From positions 124,001 through 188,000 of the forward strand of contig NZ_JNAH01000004.1 in NCBI RefSeq assembly GCF_000759885.1: a stretch of DNA of 64,000 nt. The letters run 5' to 3'. This document shows, in pieces, positions 25,725 to 34,347 of this stretch. The stretch's first letter is position 1, and each line of letters begins with the position of its first letter. The DNA comes from Prochlorococcus marinus str. GP2. GTDB taxonomy: Bacteria > Cyanobacteriota > Cyanobacteriia > PCC-6307 > Cyanobiaceae. Both the position numbers and the translations under genes were made by a program. Under the pieces are notes generated by a model. It saw only the letters and a program-made list of their open reading frames with translations. It did not search any database and was not told the DNA's origin.

Positions 25725-27236
25725 GTGAAGCAAATTGATTCAGAGAAAAAATTAGATAGATTAAAAATTGATAAATTGTTAAAAACAATTTATTCAAATC
25801 ATACTACAGAAGAAATTAATTTTATTTCAAACCAATTATTACAGATTTTAGATGATTTCTCAGAGAAATCTGCTTATGAAGAAATAAGAGATAAGGAAAG
25901 GTGGAATGAATCTCATTCAGTTTTGATAACTTACGCAGATAGTATTTATAAAAATGGTGAGGCAACATTAATAACTCTTAGGAAGTTGTTAAGTAAACAT
26001 TTTGGTAGTCTCTCTAAAGTTGTACATATTCTTCCTTTTCTGAAATCTACAAGCGATGGAGGTTTCGCCGTCTCAAGTTATGATTCCCTAGAAGAAAAAT
26101 TTGGTGGTTGGGATGATCTCAAAAGTATTTCTAAAAATCATGATTTGATGGCTGATTTAGTACTAAACCATGTCTCATCATCTCACCCATGGGTACAACA
26201 ATTTATTAAATCTCAAGAACCGGGTATATCAAATGTTTTTTCACCGAAAGAAAATCTTGACTGGTCAAATGTAGTTAGGCCTAGAAGTTCCTCCTTGTTT
26301 TCTCAAATGAATACTGATGATGGTCCTAAACAAGTTTGGACAACTTTTGGGCCAGATCAAATTGATTTGAATTGGCATAATCCTAAAATGGCTCTTGAGT
26401 TCTTAAATTTGATTGTTATTTATTTATCTAATGGAATTAAATGGTTAAGGCTTGATGCTGTAGGTTTTATTTGGAAGGAATCAGGGACTACATGCTTACA
26501 TCTACCTAAAGCACATTCAATTGTAAAACTCTTAAGAGTTCTTTTAAATGATCTTCTTAATGATGGCGTTTTAATAACAGAAACCAATGTTCCTCAGAAG
26601 GAAAATCTTTCTTATCTCATTCCTGATGATGAAGCCCACATGGCATATAATTTCCCATTACCTCCTCTCCTCCTAGAGGCAATTATTACTTCAAGAGCTG
26701 ATATTCTGAACTCATGGATTTTTGATTGGCCAATATTACCTGAAGATACTACTTTATTTAATTTCACGGCATCGCACGATGGTGTTGGACTGAGAGCCCT
26801 TGAGGGTTTAATGAATGAGCAGAGAATTAAGGATTTATTAATTAATTGTGAGAAAAGAGGAGGATTAGTAAGTCATAGACGTTTATCAAATGGTGAGGAT
26901 AAACCTTATGAATTGAATATTAGTTGGTGGAGTGCAATGGAAGACTCCAGTAGAGATGCTAAAAGATTTCAATATGAGAGATTTATCTTGAGTCAACTAT
27001 TAGTAATGGCTCTGAAAGGGGTACCTGCATTTTATTTACCAGCATTACTAGCTTCAGAAAATGATATCAAAAGTTTTTCTATGACGGGTCAAAGAAGAGA
27101 TCTAAACAGAGAAAAGTTTAAATCAGAAAATCTTTCAGCAGTTTTAAATAATCCTGAATCTAATGCTAATAAAAACTTAAAATATCTCCGTAATGCTATG
27201 GATGTCCGATCAAAATTAAAGCAATTTCACCCTTGA
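25725..27236 (+). CDS. GH13 sucrose-phosphorylase-like enzyme, glucosylglycerate phosphorylase candidate (truncated by TGA)
   Basis: A 503-aa frame with the GH13 barrel: DLVLNHVSSSHPWVQ (region I), WLRLDAVGFIWK (nucleophile Asp), LITETNVPQ (acid/base Glu) and NFTASHDGVG (stabilising Asp). It belongs to the sucrose phosphorylase subfamily. In this gene context the substrate is more likely glucosylglycerate, giving glucose-1-phosphate and glycerate. An in-frame TGA at 27234-27236 ends it after FHP, and the same frame continues to 27485 with a matching C-terminal domain, so about 82 residues are lost. Catalytic residues are all before the stop. The start is GTG at 25725. Confidence 0.85.
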   Translation: MKQIDSEKKLDRLKIDKLLKTIYSNHTTEEINFISNQLLQILDDFSEKSAYEEIRDKERWNESHSVLITYADSIYKNGEATLITLRKLLSKHFGSLSKVVHILPFLKSTSDGGFAVSSYDSLEEKFGGWDDLKSISKNHDLMADLVLNHVSSSHPWVQQFIKSQEPGISNVFSPKENLDWSNVVRPRSSSLFSQMNTDDGPKQVWTTFGPDQIDLNWHNPKMALEFLNLIVIYLSNGIKWLRLDAVGFIWKESGTTCLHLPKAHSIVKLLRVLLNDLLNDGVLITETNVPQKENLSYLIPDDEAHMAYNFPLPPLLLEAIITSRADILNSWIFDWPILPEDTTLFNFTASHDGVGLRALEGLMNEQRIKDLLINCEKRGGLVSHRRLSNGEDKPYELNISWWSAMEDSSRDAKRFQYERFILSQLLVMALKGVPAFYLPALLASENDIKSFSMTGQRRDLNREKFKSENLSAVLNNPESNANKNLKYLRNAMDVRSKLKQFHP

Positions 27237-27242
27237 TCACAA

Positions 27243-27485
27243 ATGAAATGTTTGTCTAAAGGTAGAAGTGATATTGTTGTAATCAAAAGAGGTAAAGGAC
27301 CTGAGTCTGTTTTTGCAATCCATAATATGACTGAAAATAAAATCAATTATCAATTGAACGATAATGATCTACCAAAAATAATTGATAATGATTTCAATAC
27401 CCATGATTTTTTAACATCCACTAAATACAATTTCAAAAATATTAGTCTTGATCCTTTTCAAGTAATTTGGCTTAGTGCTTTATAA
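27243..27485 (+). pseudogene. Detached C-terminal domain of the GH13 phosphorylase
   Basis: This stretch is in the same frame as the enzyme before it (both start positions are multiples of three) and is separated only by a TGA and two codons. Its product (SDIVVIKRGKGPESVFAIHN, ending FQVIWLSAL) is a beta-sandwich typical of the C-terminal domain of GH13 enzymes. Together the two parts make 587 codons including the TGA, a size I would expect for this subfamily. It could be translated by reinitiation at ATG 27243. Confidence 0.75.
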
Positions 27486-27487
27486 AA

Positions 27488-28285
27488 ATGATAGAGAATT
27501 CTTCTATTTGGGTAGTAAGTGATGTAGATGGTACTTTAATGGATCACTCATATGATTTATCACCTGCTAAAGAAACTATAAAAAAACTACAAAAATTATC
27601 TATACCCGTAATTCTTTGTACAAGCAAAACTGCTTCTGAAGTAAAAGTTATTAGAAAGGAACTTAACTTGACGGATCCTTATATTGTTGAGAATGGTGCA
27701 GCAATATATGGTGAATCTCTTAAAAGAGTAAATGGAGAAATAATTCTTGGAATAAAATACGAAACTCTTGAAGAAATCTTAAATTTGATTTCTAAAGAAA
27801 TTGATTACAAACTTACTCCTCTTAATAATCTCTCTGATCAAGAAGCCACTAAGCTTACAGGTTTAGTAGGCAACTCATTGAACTTAATGCGTGATAGACA
27901 CTGGAGCATGCCTTTTTTAAATCCGCCAAGTTCTTTAGAAGAGAAAATTAATATCTGTTGTAAAAAATTCAATGTTGATATTTTTAAAGGCAATAGAATG
28001 AGTCACTTATTATCTACAAAATCGAATAAAGGGAAAGCAATAAATGCTCTTAAAGAATATTCAAATATTCATAATATTGAAATTATAGGTTTAGGCGATT
28101 CTCCAAATGATTTGCCTCTACTTTTAAACTCAGATATTAAAATAGTTATCCCTGGAATAGATGGGCCTAACTTAAATTTACTAGAGCAATTAAAAGATTT
28201 GGAATTTACTTTGGCTTCTGAACCAAATGGATATGGTTGGAAAAATGAAATCAATAAACTAATAAATAAGCGAGAACTAAGTTAG
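27488..28285 (+). CDS. HAD-superfamily glucosyl/mannosyl-3-phosphoglycerate phosphatase
   Basis: A 265-aa HAD-IIB phosphatase. Motif I is VVSDVDGTLMD, motif II LCTSKTASE, and motif IV GLGDSPNDLPLL; the cap region matches mannosyl-3-phosphoglycerate phosphatases. Here the partner is gpgS, so the likely reaction is removal of phosphate from glucosyl-3-phosphoglycerate to give glucosylglycerate. It starts 2 bp after the split phosphorylase frame ends. Confidence 0.88.
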   Translation: MIENSSIWVVSDVDGTLMDHSYDLSPAKETIKKLQKLSIPVILCTSKTASEVKVIRKELNLTDPYIVENGAAIYGESLKRVNGEIILGIKYETLEEILNLISKEIDYKLTPLNNLSDQEATKLTGLVGNSLNLMRDRHWSMPFLNPPSSLEEKINICCKKFNVDIFKGNRMSHLLSTKSNKGKAINALKEYSNIHNIEIIGLGDSPNDLPLLLNSDIKIVIPGIDGPNLNLLEQLKDLEFTLASEPNGYGWKNEINKLINKRELS

Positions 28286-28289
28286 AAAC

Positions 28290-29234
28290 ATGAAAGATTT
28301 AGATATTAATTTTCCTCTTGATAAATTTGAAAAATTAATTATTGATATTGGTTGGGAATCCTTGGATGATTGGTTCAATTTTTGGAATAATAAAAGAAAC
28401 ATTCTTTCAATTGATCAATATTGGAACAATAAAGTAAATGATGATTGGATTTGGGGTTTGGCTTTACCTCTTTTATCTCAGGCTTATAAATTTCAAAACA
28501 ATTTTTCTGATAGAAAAATTATTGGGATCTCGGCTTTGCCTGGGACAGGTAAAACAACACTAGGTAAATGGCTCGAAGCTATATCGTTAAAATTAAACTT
28601 CAAAATTGCGGTTATTTCTATTGACGACTTTTATCTTCCGTCAAATGAAATGAAATTAGCAATTAAGAATAACCCTTGGAATGTTTCAAGAGGGTTTCCT
28701 GGAAGTCATTCAGTAAAATTAATGCATGAAAAATTATTAAATTGGAAGATAACTGGAGAATTAAATGTACCCGTTTTCGATAAATCTTTAAGAAATGGTT
28801 TGGGAGATAGATCTCATTGGAGATTAGATAATCCTGATTTATTAATTCTTGAGGGATGGTTTTTGGGAGTAAAACCTTATTCTATTGACACAAATTATCG
28901 ACCAATAAATACAACAAATTTGAGTCTTCATGAATCATCTTATGTATTAAAAATTCAAAATAACTTAAAAGAATATTTAGATATTTGGACTTTAATAGAC
29001 AATATTTGGCACTTAAAGCCATTGAAGATTGAATACATGAATATATGGAAAACAAATCAGGAAAAAGAAATGTTTTTAAAGAAAGGTAACGCCCTTATAG
29101 ATGAAAAATTATCTAATTTCTTGAGAATGCTTAATGTCTCCATTCCTCATAAAAGCTTTGATGTTATAAAATCCTACGCGCTTTTATTAATTGATCAAGA
29201 AAGAAATTTAGTTGAGTCAGGATTGAATTTGTAG
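28290..29234 (+). CDS. glyK: D-glycerate kinase (plant/cyanobacterial GLYK type)
   Basis: A 314-aa P-loop kinase. The ATP site GISALPGTGKTTLGKW, the SIDDFYLPSNEM block and the LLILEGWFLGV strand match the cyanobacterial and plant D-glycerate 3-kinase family. It phosphorylates glycerate from photorespiration. Next to a glucosylglycerate phosphorylase it could also return glycerate to central metabolism. The start is 4 bp after the phosphatase stop, indicating one operon. Confidence 0.88.
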   Translation: MKDLDINFPLDKFEKLIIDIGWESLDDWFNFWNNKRNILSIDQYWNNKVNDDWIWGLALPLLSQAYKFQNNFSDRKIIGISALPGTGKTTLGKWLEAISLKLNFKIAVISIDDFYLPSNEMKLAIKNNPWNVSRGFPGSHSVKLMHEKLLNWKITGELNVPVFDKSLRNGLGDRSHWRLDNPDLLILEGWFLGVKPYSIDTNYRPINTTNLSLHESSYVLKIQNNLKEYLDIWTLIDNIWHLKPLKIEYMNIWKTNQEKEMFLKKGNALIDEKLSNFLRMLNVSIPHKSFDVIKSYALLLIDQERNLVESGLNL

Positions 29235-29325
29235 CATTTTCTAAATTTCTTTTTTTTCAGTAATTTTTTATACATTTTTTTCAGCTCTTTATAGTGTTTA
29301 ATTGTTTATATTTTGCTGCTTAGGG

Positions 29326-29553
29326 ATGGTTGAGTTTTCTTACAAAAATGAAGGCTGTAGAATGGTTGTCTTGAGATGTATTGGTCCATCAAACTTTTTC
29401 TTAGAAAGAGTTTTATTCCCAACTGACATTCTTACTTTTATGGCCCCAAATGATTCGAGAGTTGAAATCTGGGGAAATGAATTATATGGCCCTAAGTTGG
29501 AAGAGAGAATAAGAATTTCTTCTGATAACGAAGATTCGACTTTAGTGGCTTAG
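29326..29553 (+). CDS. DUF1830-like conserved cyanobacterial protein
   Basis: A 75-aa protein beginning MVEFSYKNEGCRMVVLRCIG and containing NFFLERVLFPTDILTFMAP and a VEIWGNELYGP end. I recognise the DUF1830 pattern. An in-frame TTG at 29302 would add eight unlikely residues, so I prefer ATG at 29326. The biochemical role is unknown. Confidence 0.75.
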   Translation: MVEFSYKNEGCRMVVLRCIGPSNFFLERVLFPTDILTFMAPNDSRVEIWGNELYGPKLEERIRISSDNEDSTLVA

Positions 29554-29642
29554 AACAGATATTATCTAATTGTCTTCGAGTCAAAATTTTTTACAAATAC
29601 CTAGTTTTTATTGATATTATCAAACTAGTTTAAGTTTTATAG

Positions 29643-29768
29643 ATGTATTATTTTTCTTCCTTTGCAATAGGAGGTTTCGTTCCCTCTGCAGCCATTGCTG
29701 GAGTTTTACTTTTAGTTGGTTTAGGAGCCTTCTTTTATCTTGGTATAAAAGGACCCACAGATTATTAA
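29643..29768 (+). CDS. 41-aa membrane peptide
   Basis: A complete frame (ATG 29643, TAA 29766-29768). A single helix (SAAIAGVLLLVGLGAFFYL) is followed by a short tail GIKGPTDY. The size and layout resemble small subunits of photosynthetic or NDH-1 complexes, but it does not match any Psb, Psa or Pet subunit I can recall with confidence. G+C is higher than in the flanks, favouring coding. Confidence 0.65.
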   Translation: MYYFSSFAIGGFVPSAAIAGVLLLVGLGAFFYLGIKGPTDY

Positions 29769-29825
29769 ATATGAGTTAATAAAAATCTTGAAATTTTTCA
29801 TAACCTTCTTGAATAAGTTAACATT

Positions 29826-29960
29826 ATGGATTTAACAACTATTTTATTTATATTAAGCTTACCTTTCGTTTTATTAACTGTTTATTTTGGGACAAAAAAT
29901 GATTTTTACGAAAGTGAAAACTACAAAGGTGATGGTTGTGCTCACGATGTTAAGAGGTAA
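29826..29960 (+). CDS. 44-aa membrane peptide
   Basis: A complete frame (ATG 29826, TAA 29958-29960). A hydrophobic helix (LTTILFILSLPFVLLTVYFG) precedes a polar tail (TKNDFYESENYKGDGCAHDV) with a single Cys. It is a plausible single-pass thylakoid or plasma-membrane protein. Function unknown. It is convergent with the secreted protein at 29966. Confidence 0.6.
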   Translation: MDLTTILFILSLPFVLLTVYFGTKNDFYESENYKGDGCAHDVKR

Positions 29961-29965
29961 TTTTA

Positions 29966-30244
29966 CTATTCATTACCGCTAAATATACAAGTCCATCTAC
30001 TATCAAATTGCCAAACAGGTTTATATATTTCATTAGTAATTTTTTCCCCTGCTTTGTTACATGTATCCAAATCTTTCATCGGTATTGAGTATAACGAAGG
30101 ACTTGTAATACCACTTACCTCTGGTCTTGCTCCTGGACCTTGTCTGTATGTCCCAATTATTAACCAATAATTAGCTTTTGCAGAGTCAGAAAAAAAGAAT
30201 TGAAAAAAAAGGAATAAAAATATTAAAAAGGATTTTTTCTTCAT
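29966..30244 (-). CDS. Hypothetical secreted protein
   Basis: A 92-aa protein with a strong signal peptide: KKK, then a Phe/Leu core (SFLIFLFLFFQFFFS) and a likely cleavage after SAKA. The mature part, about 67 aa, contains two Cys (DTCNKAGEKI and RWTCIFSG) that could form a disulfide and an N-terminal NYWLIIGTYRQG. No family function known. Confidence 0.75.
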   Translation of the reverse strand: MKKKSFLIFLFLFFQFFFSDSAKANYWLIIGTYRQGPGARPEVSGITSPSLYSIPMKDLDTCNKAGEKITNEIYKPVWQFDSRWTCIFSGNE

Positions 30245-30326
30245 CGTTTTATATTAGCTTTTACTTAATAAATGTAAATTGTATTTTCTAAATTGCTATT
30301 AATTAGTTAAGTGATGTTAAAAGTTT

Positions 30327-31127
30327 TTGGAATATTTAAGATTCATTCTGTATGGCTTAATTCAAGGTTTAACAGAATTTATTCCTGTAAGTAGTACTGC
30401 TCATTTAAAAGTAATATCTATTTTTTTTCGAATTGATGATCCTGGTGCCTCTATTTCCGCAATAATTCAATTTGGAAGTGTTTTATCACTACTTTGGTAT
30501 TTTAGAAAAGATTATTTTAGATTAAGAAGTAAATCTTTAAAAAGATTTATTAGTTTTTCATTACATGCAAGATTATTGAGGTCAATTTTTATTGGTACTA
30601 TTCCAATTACTTTGCTGGGTGGGACCATAAAAATATTTGCTCCTTATTTTTTTGATAAGATTTTTCGTTCAAATTTGTCTATAGCTTTATTTTCTTTATT
30701 TATGGCTATTTTTATGTTCATAGCTGATACTTCAGAAAAAGGTTCTATTAATTTAAAAAATCATAAATACTTTGATAGTTTTTTGATTGGTTTTTCTCAA
30801 GCCTTAGCTATTATTCCAGGTGTCTCAAGATCTGGTATTACAATTTCTACAGGCCTGATAACAGGTTGGGAAAGAAGGGATGCTGCAAAATTTTCCTTTC
30901 TTTTAGGAATTCCAGCTATCACTTTTGCTGCTATTGTTGAATTTATTTCTTCGTTTAATGAATTCTCTTCATTAAGTTTTTTCCCTGTAATAGTTGGTCT
31001 TATTACGACATTTTTATCTTCTTTATTAGCTATAGATTTCTTACTAAAGTTTTTTTCTTCAAACGGTTTGAAATTATTTATTATTTACCGTATTGTTTTT
31101 AGTGTTGTAATTCTTTTGAATTTATAA
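30327..31127 (+). CDS. uppP: Undecaprenyl-diphosphatase
   Basis: A 266-aa membrane phosphatase (BacA family) that recycles undecaprenyl pyrophosphate for peptidoglycan and other glycans. The motifs GLTEFIPVSSTAHL near the N-terminus and PGVSRSGITI in the middle are the two catalytic regions, on opposite repeats of the fold. About eight hydrophobic helices are visible. The start is TTG at 30327. Confidence 0.95.
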   Translation: MEYLRFILYGLIQGLTEFIPVSSTAHLKVISIFFRIDDPGASISAIIQFGSVLSLLWYFRKDYFRLRSKSLKRFISFSLHARLLRSIFIGTIPITLLGGTIKIFAPYFFDKIFRSNLSIALFSLFMAIFMFIADTSEKGSINLKNHKYFDSFLIGFSQALAIIPGVSRSGITISTGLITGWERRDAAKFSFLLGIPAITFAAIVEFISSFNEFSSLSFFPVIVGLITTFLSSLLAIDFLLKFFSSNGLKLFIIYRIVFSVVILLNL

Positions 31128-31180
31128 ATCATCGGGATAATATTTTTTAATTATGTTAGGGTTTAAAAAATAATTAATAA

Positions 31181-31330
31181 ATGAATTTTTTTATATCTTT
31201 TCAACTTGGAGAAGTTGAAGTTTCAAATCTTACCATATTGGTTCTAGTTTTTTTTTCATCTTTTACTTTCATAGCTGTTGGAATAAGTTCATATAAACTA
31301 TATAAATCTCTTATAAATAATGATAAATGA
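31181..31330 (+). CDS. 49-aa membrane peptide
   Basis: A complete frame (ATG 31181, TGA 31328-31330). A polar start FQLGEVEVSN is followed by one helix (LTILVLVFFSSFTFIAVGI) and a basic tail (YKLYKSLINNDK). It ends one base before the tRNA-Pro gene on the other strand. The function is unknown. Confidence 0.5.
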   Translation: MNFFISFQLGEVEVSNLTILVLVFFSSFTFIAVGISSYKLYKSLINNDK

Positions 31331-31404
31331 TCGGAACGGCGGGATTTGAACCCACGACCCCCACTACCCCAAAGTGGTGCGCTACCAAACTGCGCTACGC
31401 CCCG
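31331..31404 (-). tRNA. trnP: tRNA-Pro(UGG)
   Basis: The minus strand folds as a 74-nt tRNA: acceptor CGGGGCG pairs with CGTTCCG plus discriminator A, with a D-arm (GCGCAGTTTGGTAGCGC), an anticodon arm with TGG in the loop (ACTTTGGGGT), and a T-arm with GGGTTCAAATCCC. No CCA is encoded. Two G-U pairs are in the acceptor stem by my reading. It is the only tRNA I found in the window. Confidence 0.95.
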
Positions 31405-31431
31405 TATTATTACTATAAATATTAGAGGTAT

Positions 31432-32160
31432 TTAAATGTTATTTTTTATAGGATTGTTATCAGATCTCAATACACACTTATCAATTTCCCAATTAAATTT
31501 TTCCCAAATATAGTTTTTTAATTTGAAATTACTTCCAGGAAAATTTCCTAACTTCACTTTTGTAGGTGATGCTGAGCAATATTGTCTGCTACCTGGTGAT
31601 GCAAGATATTGTTGATGGTACGCTTCCGCATAATAATAGTTATCAATCATTTTTATTTCTGTTTCAATTACACCAAGATGATTTTTATTTAATTGTTTTT
31701 GGTATTGTTCTTTACTGGCTAATATGATTTTTTTATTATTTTCATTTTTGTAGTATATTGCAGACCTATATTGAGTACCTATATCATTACCTTGTCTGTT
31801 TTTTTGTGTAGGGTCATGGCATTCCCAAAACATCTTTAATAAATCACTTATATCTACTTGACTTTTATTCCAGATAACTCTTACAACCTCTGAATGCCCT
31901 GTTAAACCGCTACATACTTCATAATAAGTTGGGTTTCTTTTTTCACCACCAGCATAACCTACGGAAGTTGTGACAACTCCTGGAAGTTTCCAAAAGCATT
32001 TTTCGGCTCCCCAGAAGCAACCACATCCAAATATTATTTCATCTTCCTGGGGAGTAGGATCTCTATTGAAATCTGTTTTTAATATTCTATGAACTGAATA
32101 AACATCATTAGTTGGAGTTGGCAGTTCATTATTCATAAATTTTTTAATTAATTCAAACAT
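31432..32160 (-). CDS. msrA: Peptide methionine sulfoxide reductase MsrA
   Basis: A 242-aa repair enzyme reducing methionine-S-sulfoxide. The catalytic Cys is in FGCGCFWGAEKCFWKL. The block VGYAGGEKRNPTYYEVCSG and the AYHQQYL region match the family. The protein is longer than the E. coli enzyme core because of N- and C-terminal extensions of about 30 residues each. It is downstream of the ABC exporter on the same strand, with a 35-bp gap. Confidence 0.95.
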   Translation of the reverse strand: MFELIKKFMNNELPTPTNDVYSVHRILKTDFNRDPTPQEDEIIFGCGCFWGAEKCFWKLPGVVTTSVGYAGGEKRNPTYYEVCSGLTGHSEVVRVIWNKSQVDISDLLKMFWECHDPTQKNRQGNDIGTQYRSAIYYKNENNKKIILASKEQYQKQLNKNHLGVIETEIKMIDNYYYAEAYHQQYLASPGSRQYCSASPTKVKLGNFPGSNFKLKNYIWEKFNWEIDKCVLRSDNNPIKNNI

Positions 32161-32195
32161 AACAATATTTTTACATCATAAGACAAAAATTACTT

Positions 32196-33941
32196 CTAGC
32201 TTTTAACAATATTAGCAGCAAGTTCTCTCTCCCAAAGTTTTTTATAAAGTCCTTCCTCTTTTACTAGGTCATTGTGATTACCCTCTTGAACTATTTCTCC
32301 ATTGTCCATTACTAAAACCCTGTCACAAGTTGCAGCAACAGATAATTGGTGACTTATCATTATAATTGTTTTATTTTTTCTATCTCGTATTTCACCTATA
32401 ATTCGAGCTGCTGTTTTATTATCTACACTTGCTAAAGCATCATCAAGAACGATAATAGGAGAGTTTACAAGTAATGCTCTCCCGAGGGCTGTTCTTTGTC
32501 TTTGTCCACCACTTAGGGTAATACCTCTTTCACCAACAATCGTTTGAAATTTTTGAGGAAAATTATTTACATCATCAATCAAACCAGCTTTTTTAGCGCT
32601 TTTTTTAACTAGTCCATTAGATGCTTTTGGTTCTCCAAAACGTAGGTTTTCTGAGATTGTAGATGTAAATAAAAATGCTTCTTGTGGGACAATCGAAATA
32701 TTTTTTCTAAGATCTCCTAATTTAATATTTTTTACATCAATTTCATCTAAGAACAATTGATCTTGTGGGATTTCTATTGTTCGCCCTAGTGCCCTTGCTA
32801 ACGTAGTTTTACCACAACCTACAGGTCCAACTATTGCAATAAGTTCTCCAGGATGAATTTTAAAATTCAGACCATTTAACGAATTAAATAATGATCCTGG
32901 ATATTTTATAGTTAAATCTCTAGCTTCTAAGGAACCTTTTATCTTTCTTTTTAAAAATTTGGAATTCGCTCCATCAACTATATTTGGATGGTTTTGAAAG
33001 ATTTCTTCAACACGATCTAAACTCACTTGACCCAGTTGAAAAGTATTCAATGTAAAACCCAAGAGAGCTGTAGGAAAAACTAGTCTTTCAACATAAAGTA
33101 TTAAGGCTACTAAACCACCTATTGAAATAAATCCACTATCCAGTTGAAAGGTTCCTAATCCTAATAAGATTAATAATGAAATTGAGGAAATACCTTGCAG
33201 CAACGGGAATAACGTACTAGCTGTTCTGGCAAGTTTTATAGCCGAATTCCGATAGGCATTATTGTAGATATTAAACTCTTTCTTCTCAGAATTTTCTTGT
33301 GAATATATTTTGATAGCGCTTATTCCAGAAAGATCTTCTTGTATTAAATCACTAAGTTTGGATAATGATTCTTGTTGAGATTTTCTTTGACTCACCATTC
33401 TTCCGCCGAATAAACTTACAATTCCAAGTATTACTGGAAATATAATTAAGGCTGAAATTGTTAGTGTTTTGTTTATTGCAAACATCGAGGGGATAGTGAA
33501 TGAGTAAGCTAAAACAATGTTGCATAAACTTAAAACTGTAAAGCCAAGAAGTCTTCTTATATTTTCAACATCGCTTGTAGCTCTACTAATAATGTCTCCA
33601 CTTCCTTTTTTTTGTATCCATTCTGGATCTTGAATAAGCAAATGATCGAAAAGTTTCTGTCGAAGATTTACCTCAACCTTTCTACCTATTCCGAATACAA
33701 TTTGCCTTGAAAATAATCTTATTAAACCCATACAAGTTGCTAAAAAAATTAAAAGAAAAGATTTAGAAATTACAAATTCAGAAGAGAAACCTTTTTGTAA
33801 TTGGTCTATTATATTTTTTACTTCTAAAGGGATTACAACGCTTAAAATATTAACTATCAGTAGAGCTAGAGCTCCTATAAAAAATTCTTTTTTGTAAGGT
33901 TTAAGGTATTTTGATATAACTTTAAATTTTAAATTTTTCAT
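32196..33941 (-). CDS. ABC exporter, fused transmembrane and ATPase domains
   Basis: A 581-aa half-transporter. Residues about 1-320 hold six membrane helices of the type I exporter fold, and residues about 340-581 the ATPase with Walker A GPVGCGKTT, signature LSGGQRQRTALGRAL and Walker B IIVLDDAL. It belongs to the MsbA/LmrA-like multidrug and lipid exporter group and would work as a dimer. The substrate cannot be told from sequence. Confidence 0.9.
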   Translation of the reverse strand: MKNLKFKVISKYLKPYKKEFFIGALALLIVNILSVVIPLEVKNIIDQLQKGFSSEFVISKSFLLIFLATCMGLIRLFSRQIVFGIGRKVEVNLRQKLFDHLLIQDPEWIQKKGSGDIISRATSDVENIRRLLGFTVLSLCNIVLAYSFTIPSMFAINKTLTISALIIFPVILGIVSLFGGRMVSQRKSQQESLSKLSDLIQEDLSGISAIKIYSQENSEKKEFNIYNNAYRNSAIKLARTASTLFPLLQGISSISLLILLGLGTFQLDSGFISIGGLVALILYVERLVFPTALLGFTLNTFQLGQVSLDRVEEIFQNHPNIVDGANSKFLKRKIKGSLEARDLTIKYPGSLFNSLNGLNFKIHPGELIAIVGPVGCGKTTLARALGRTIEIPQDQLFLDEIDVKNIKLGDLRKNISIVPQEAFLFTSTISENLRFGEPKASNGLVKKSAKKAGLIDDVNNFPQKFQTIVGERGITLSGGQRQRTALGRALLVNSPIIVLDDALASVDNKTAARIIGEIRDRKNKTIIMISHQLSVAATCDRVLVMDNGEIVQEGNHNDLVKEEGLYKKLWERELAANIVKS

Positions 33942-34020
33942 TTAATTTTTCCAATATGATTAAGATAATGTTTCATTTTTAAATATGTGAGCTAATTTTA
34001 TAGTGATTCAGTTTTTATCT

Positions 34021-34317
34021 ATGAGTAACGAACAAACTCATCCTTTACATGCAATAGACAAAAATATCATAGATTCTCTAATAACTAAAGAAAAACCAGA
34101 AGATTATGACTTTATTAATATAGCTAGATTAATTAATCGTTATGCTAATTTCCCCGGTGAAATTGAAATTAAAAATGATATTGAAAAAATTTTAAAATTT
34201 TGGAAAATTTCTAAAAATGATCTTTTTTCTAAAACGAAATATATTTGGTCAAAAAGCTTTAGGCCCTCAAATACAAATAAAGATTTAATTGGTTCAGGTT
34301 TTGATACTTCAAATTGA
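34021..34317 (+). CDS. DUF3288-like conserved cyanobacterial protein
   Basis: A 98-aa protein starting MSNEQTHPLHAIDKNIIDSL, with a DYDFINIARLINRYANFPG block that I recognise as the DUF3288 pattern. I prefer ATG at 34021 over the in-frame GTG at 34003. It is soluble and of unknown function, and lies 30 bp before trpD. Confidence 0.78.
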   Translation: MSNEQTHPLHAIDKNIIDSLITKEKPEDYDFINIARLINRYANFPGEIEIKNDIEKILKFWKISKNDLFSKTKYIWSKSFRPSNTNKDLIGSGFDTSN

Positions 34318-34347
34318 AATTTTTAACCTTTTTTTCTTAAAAAATAA

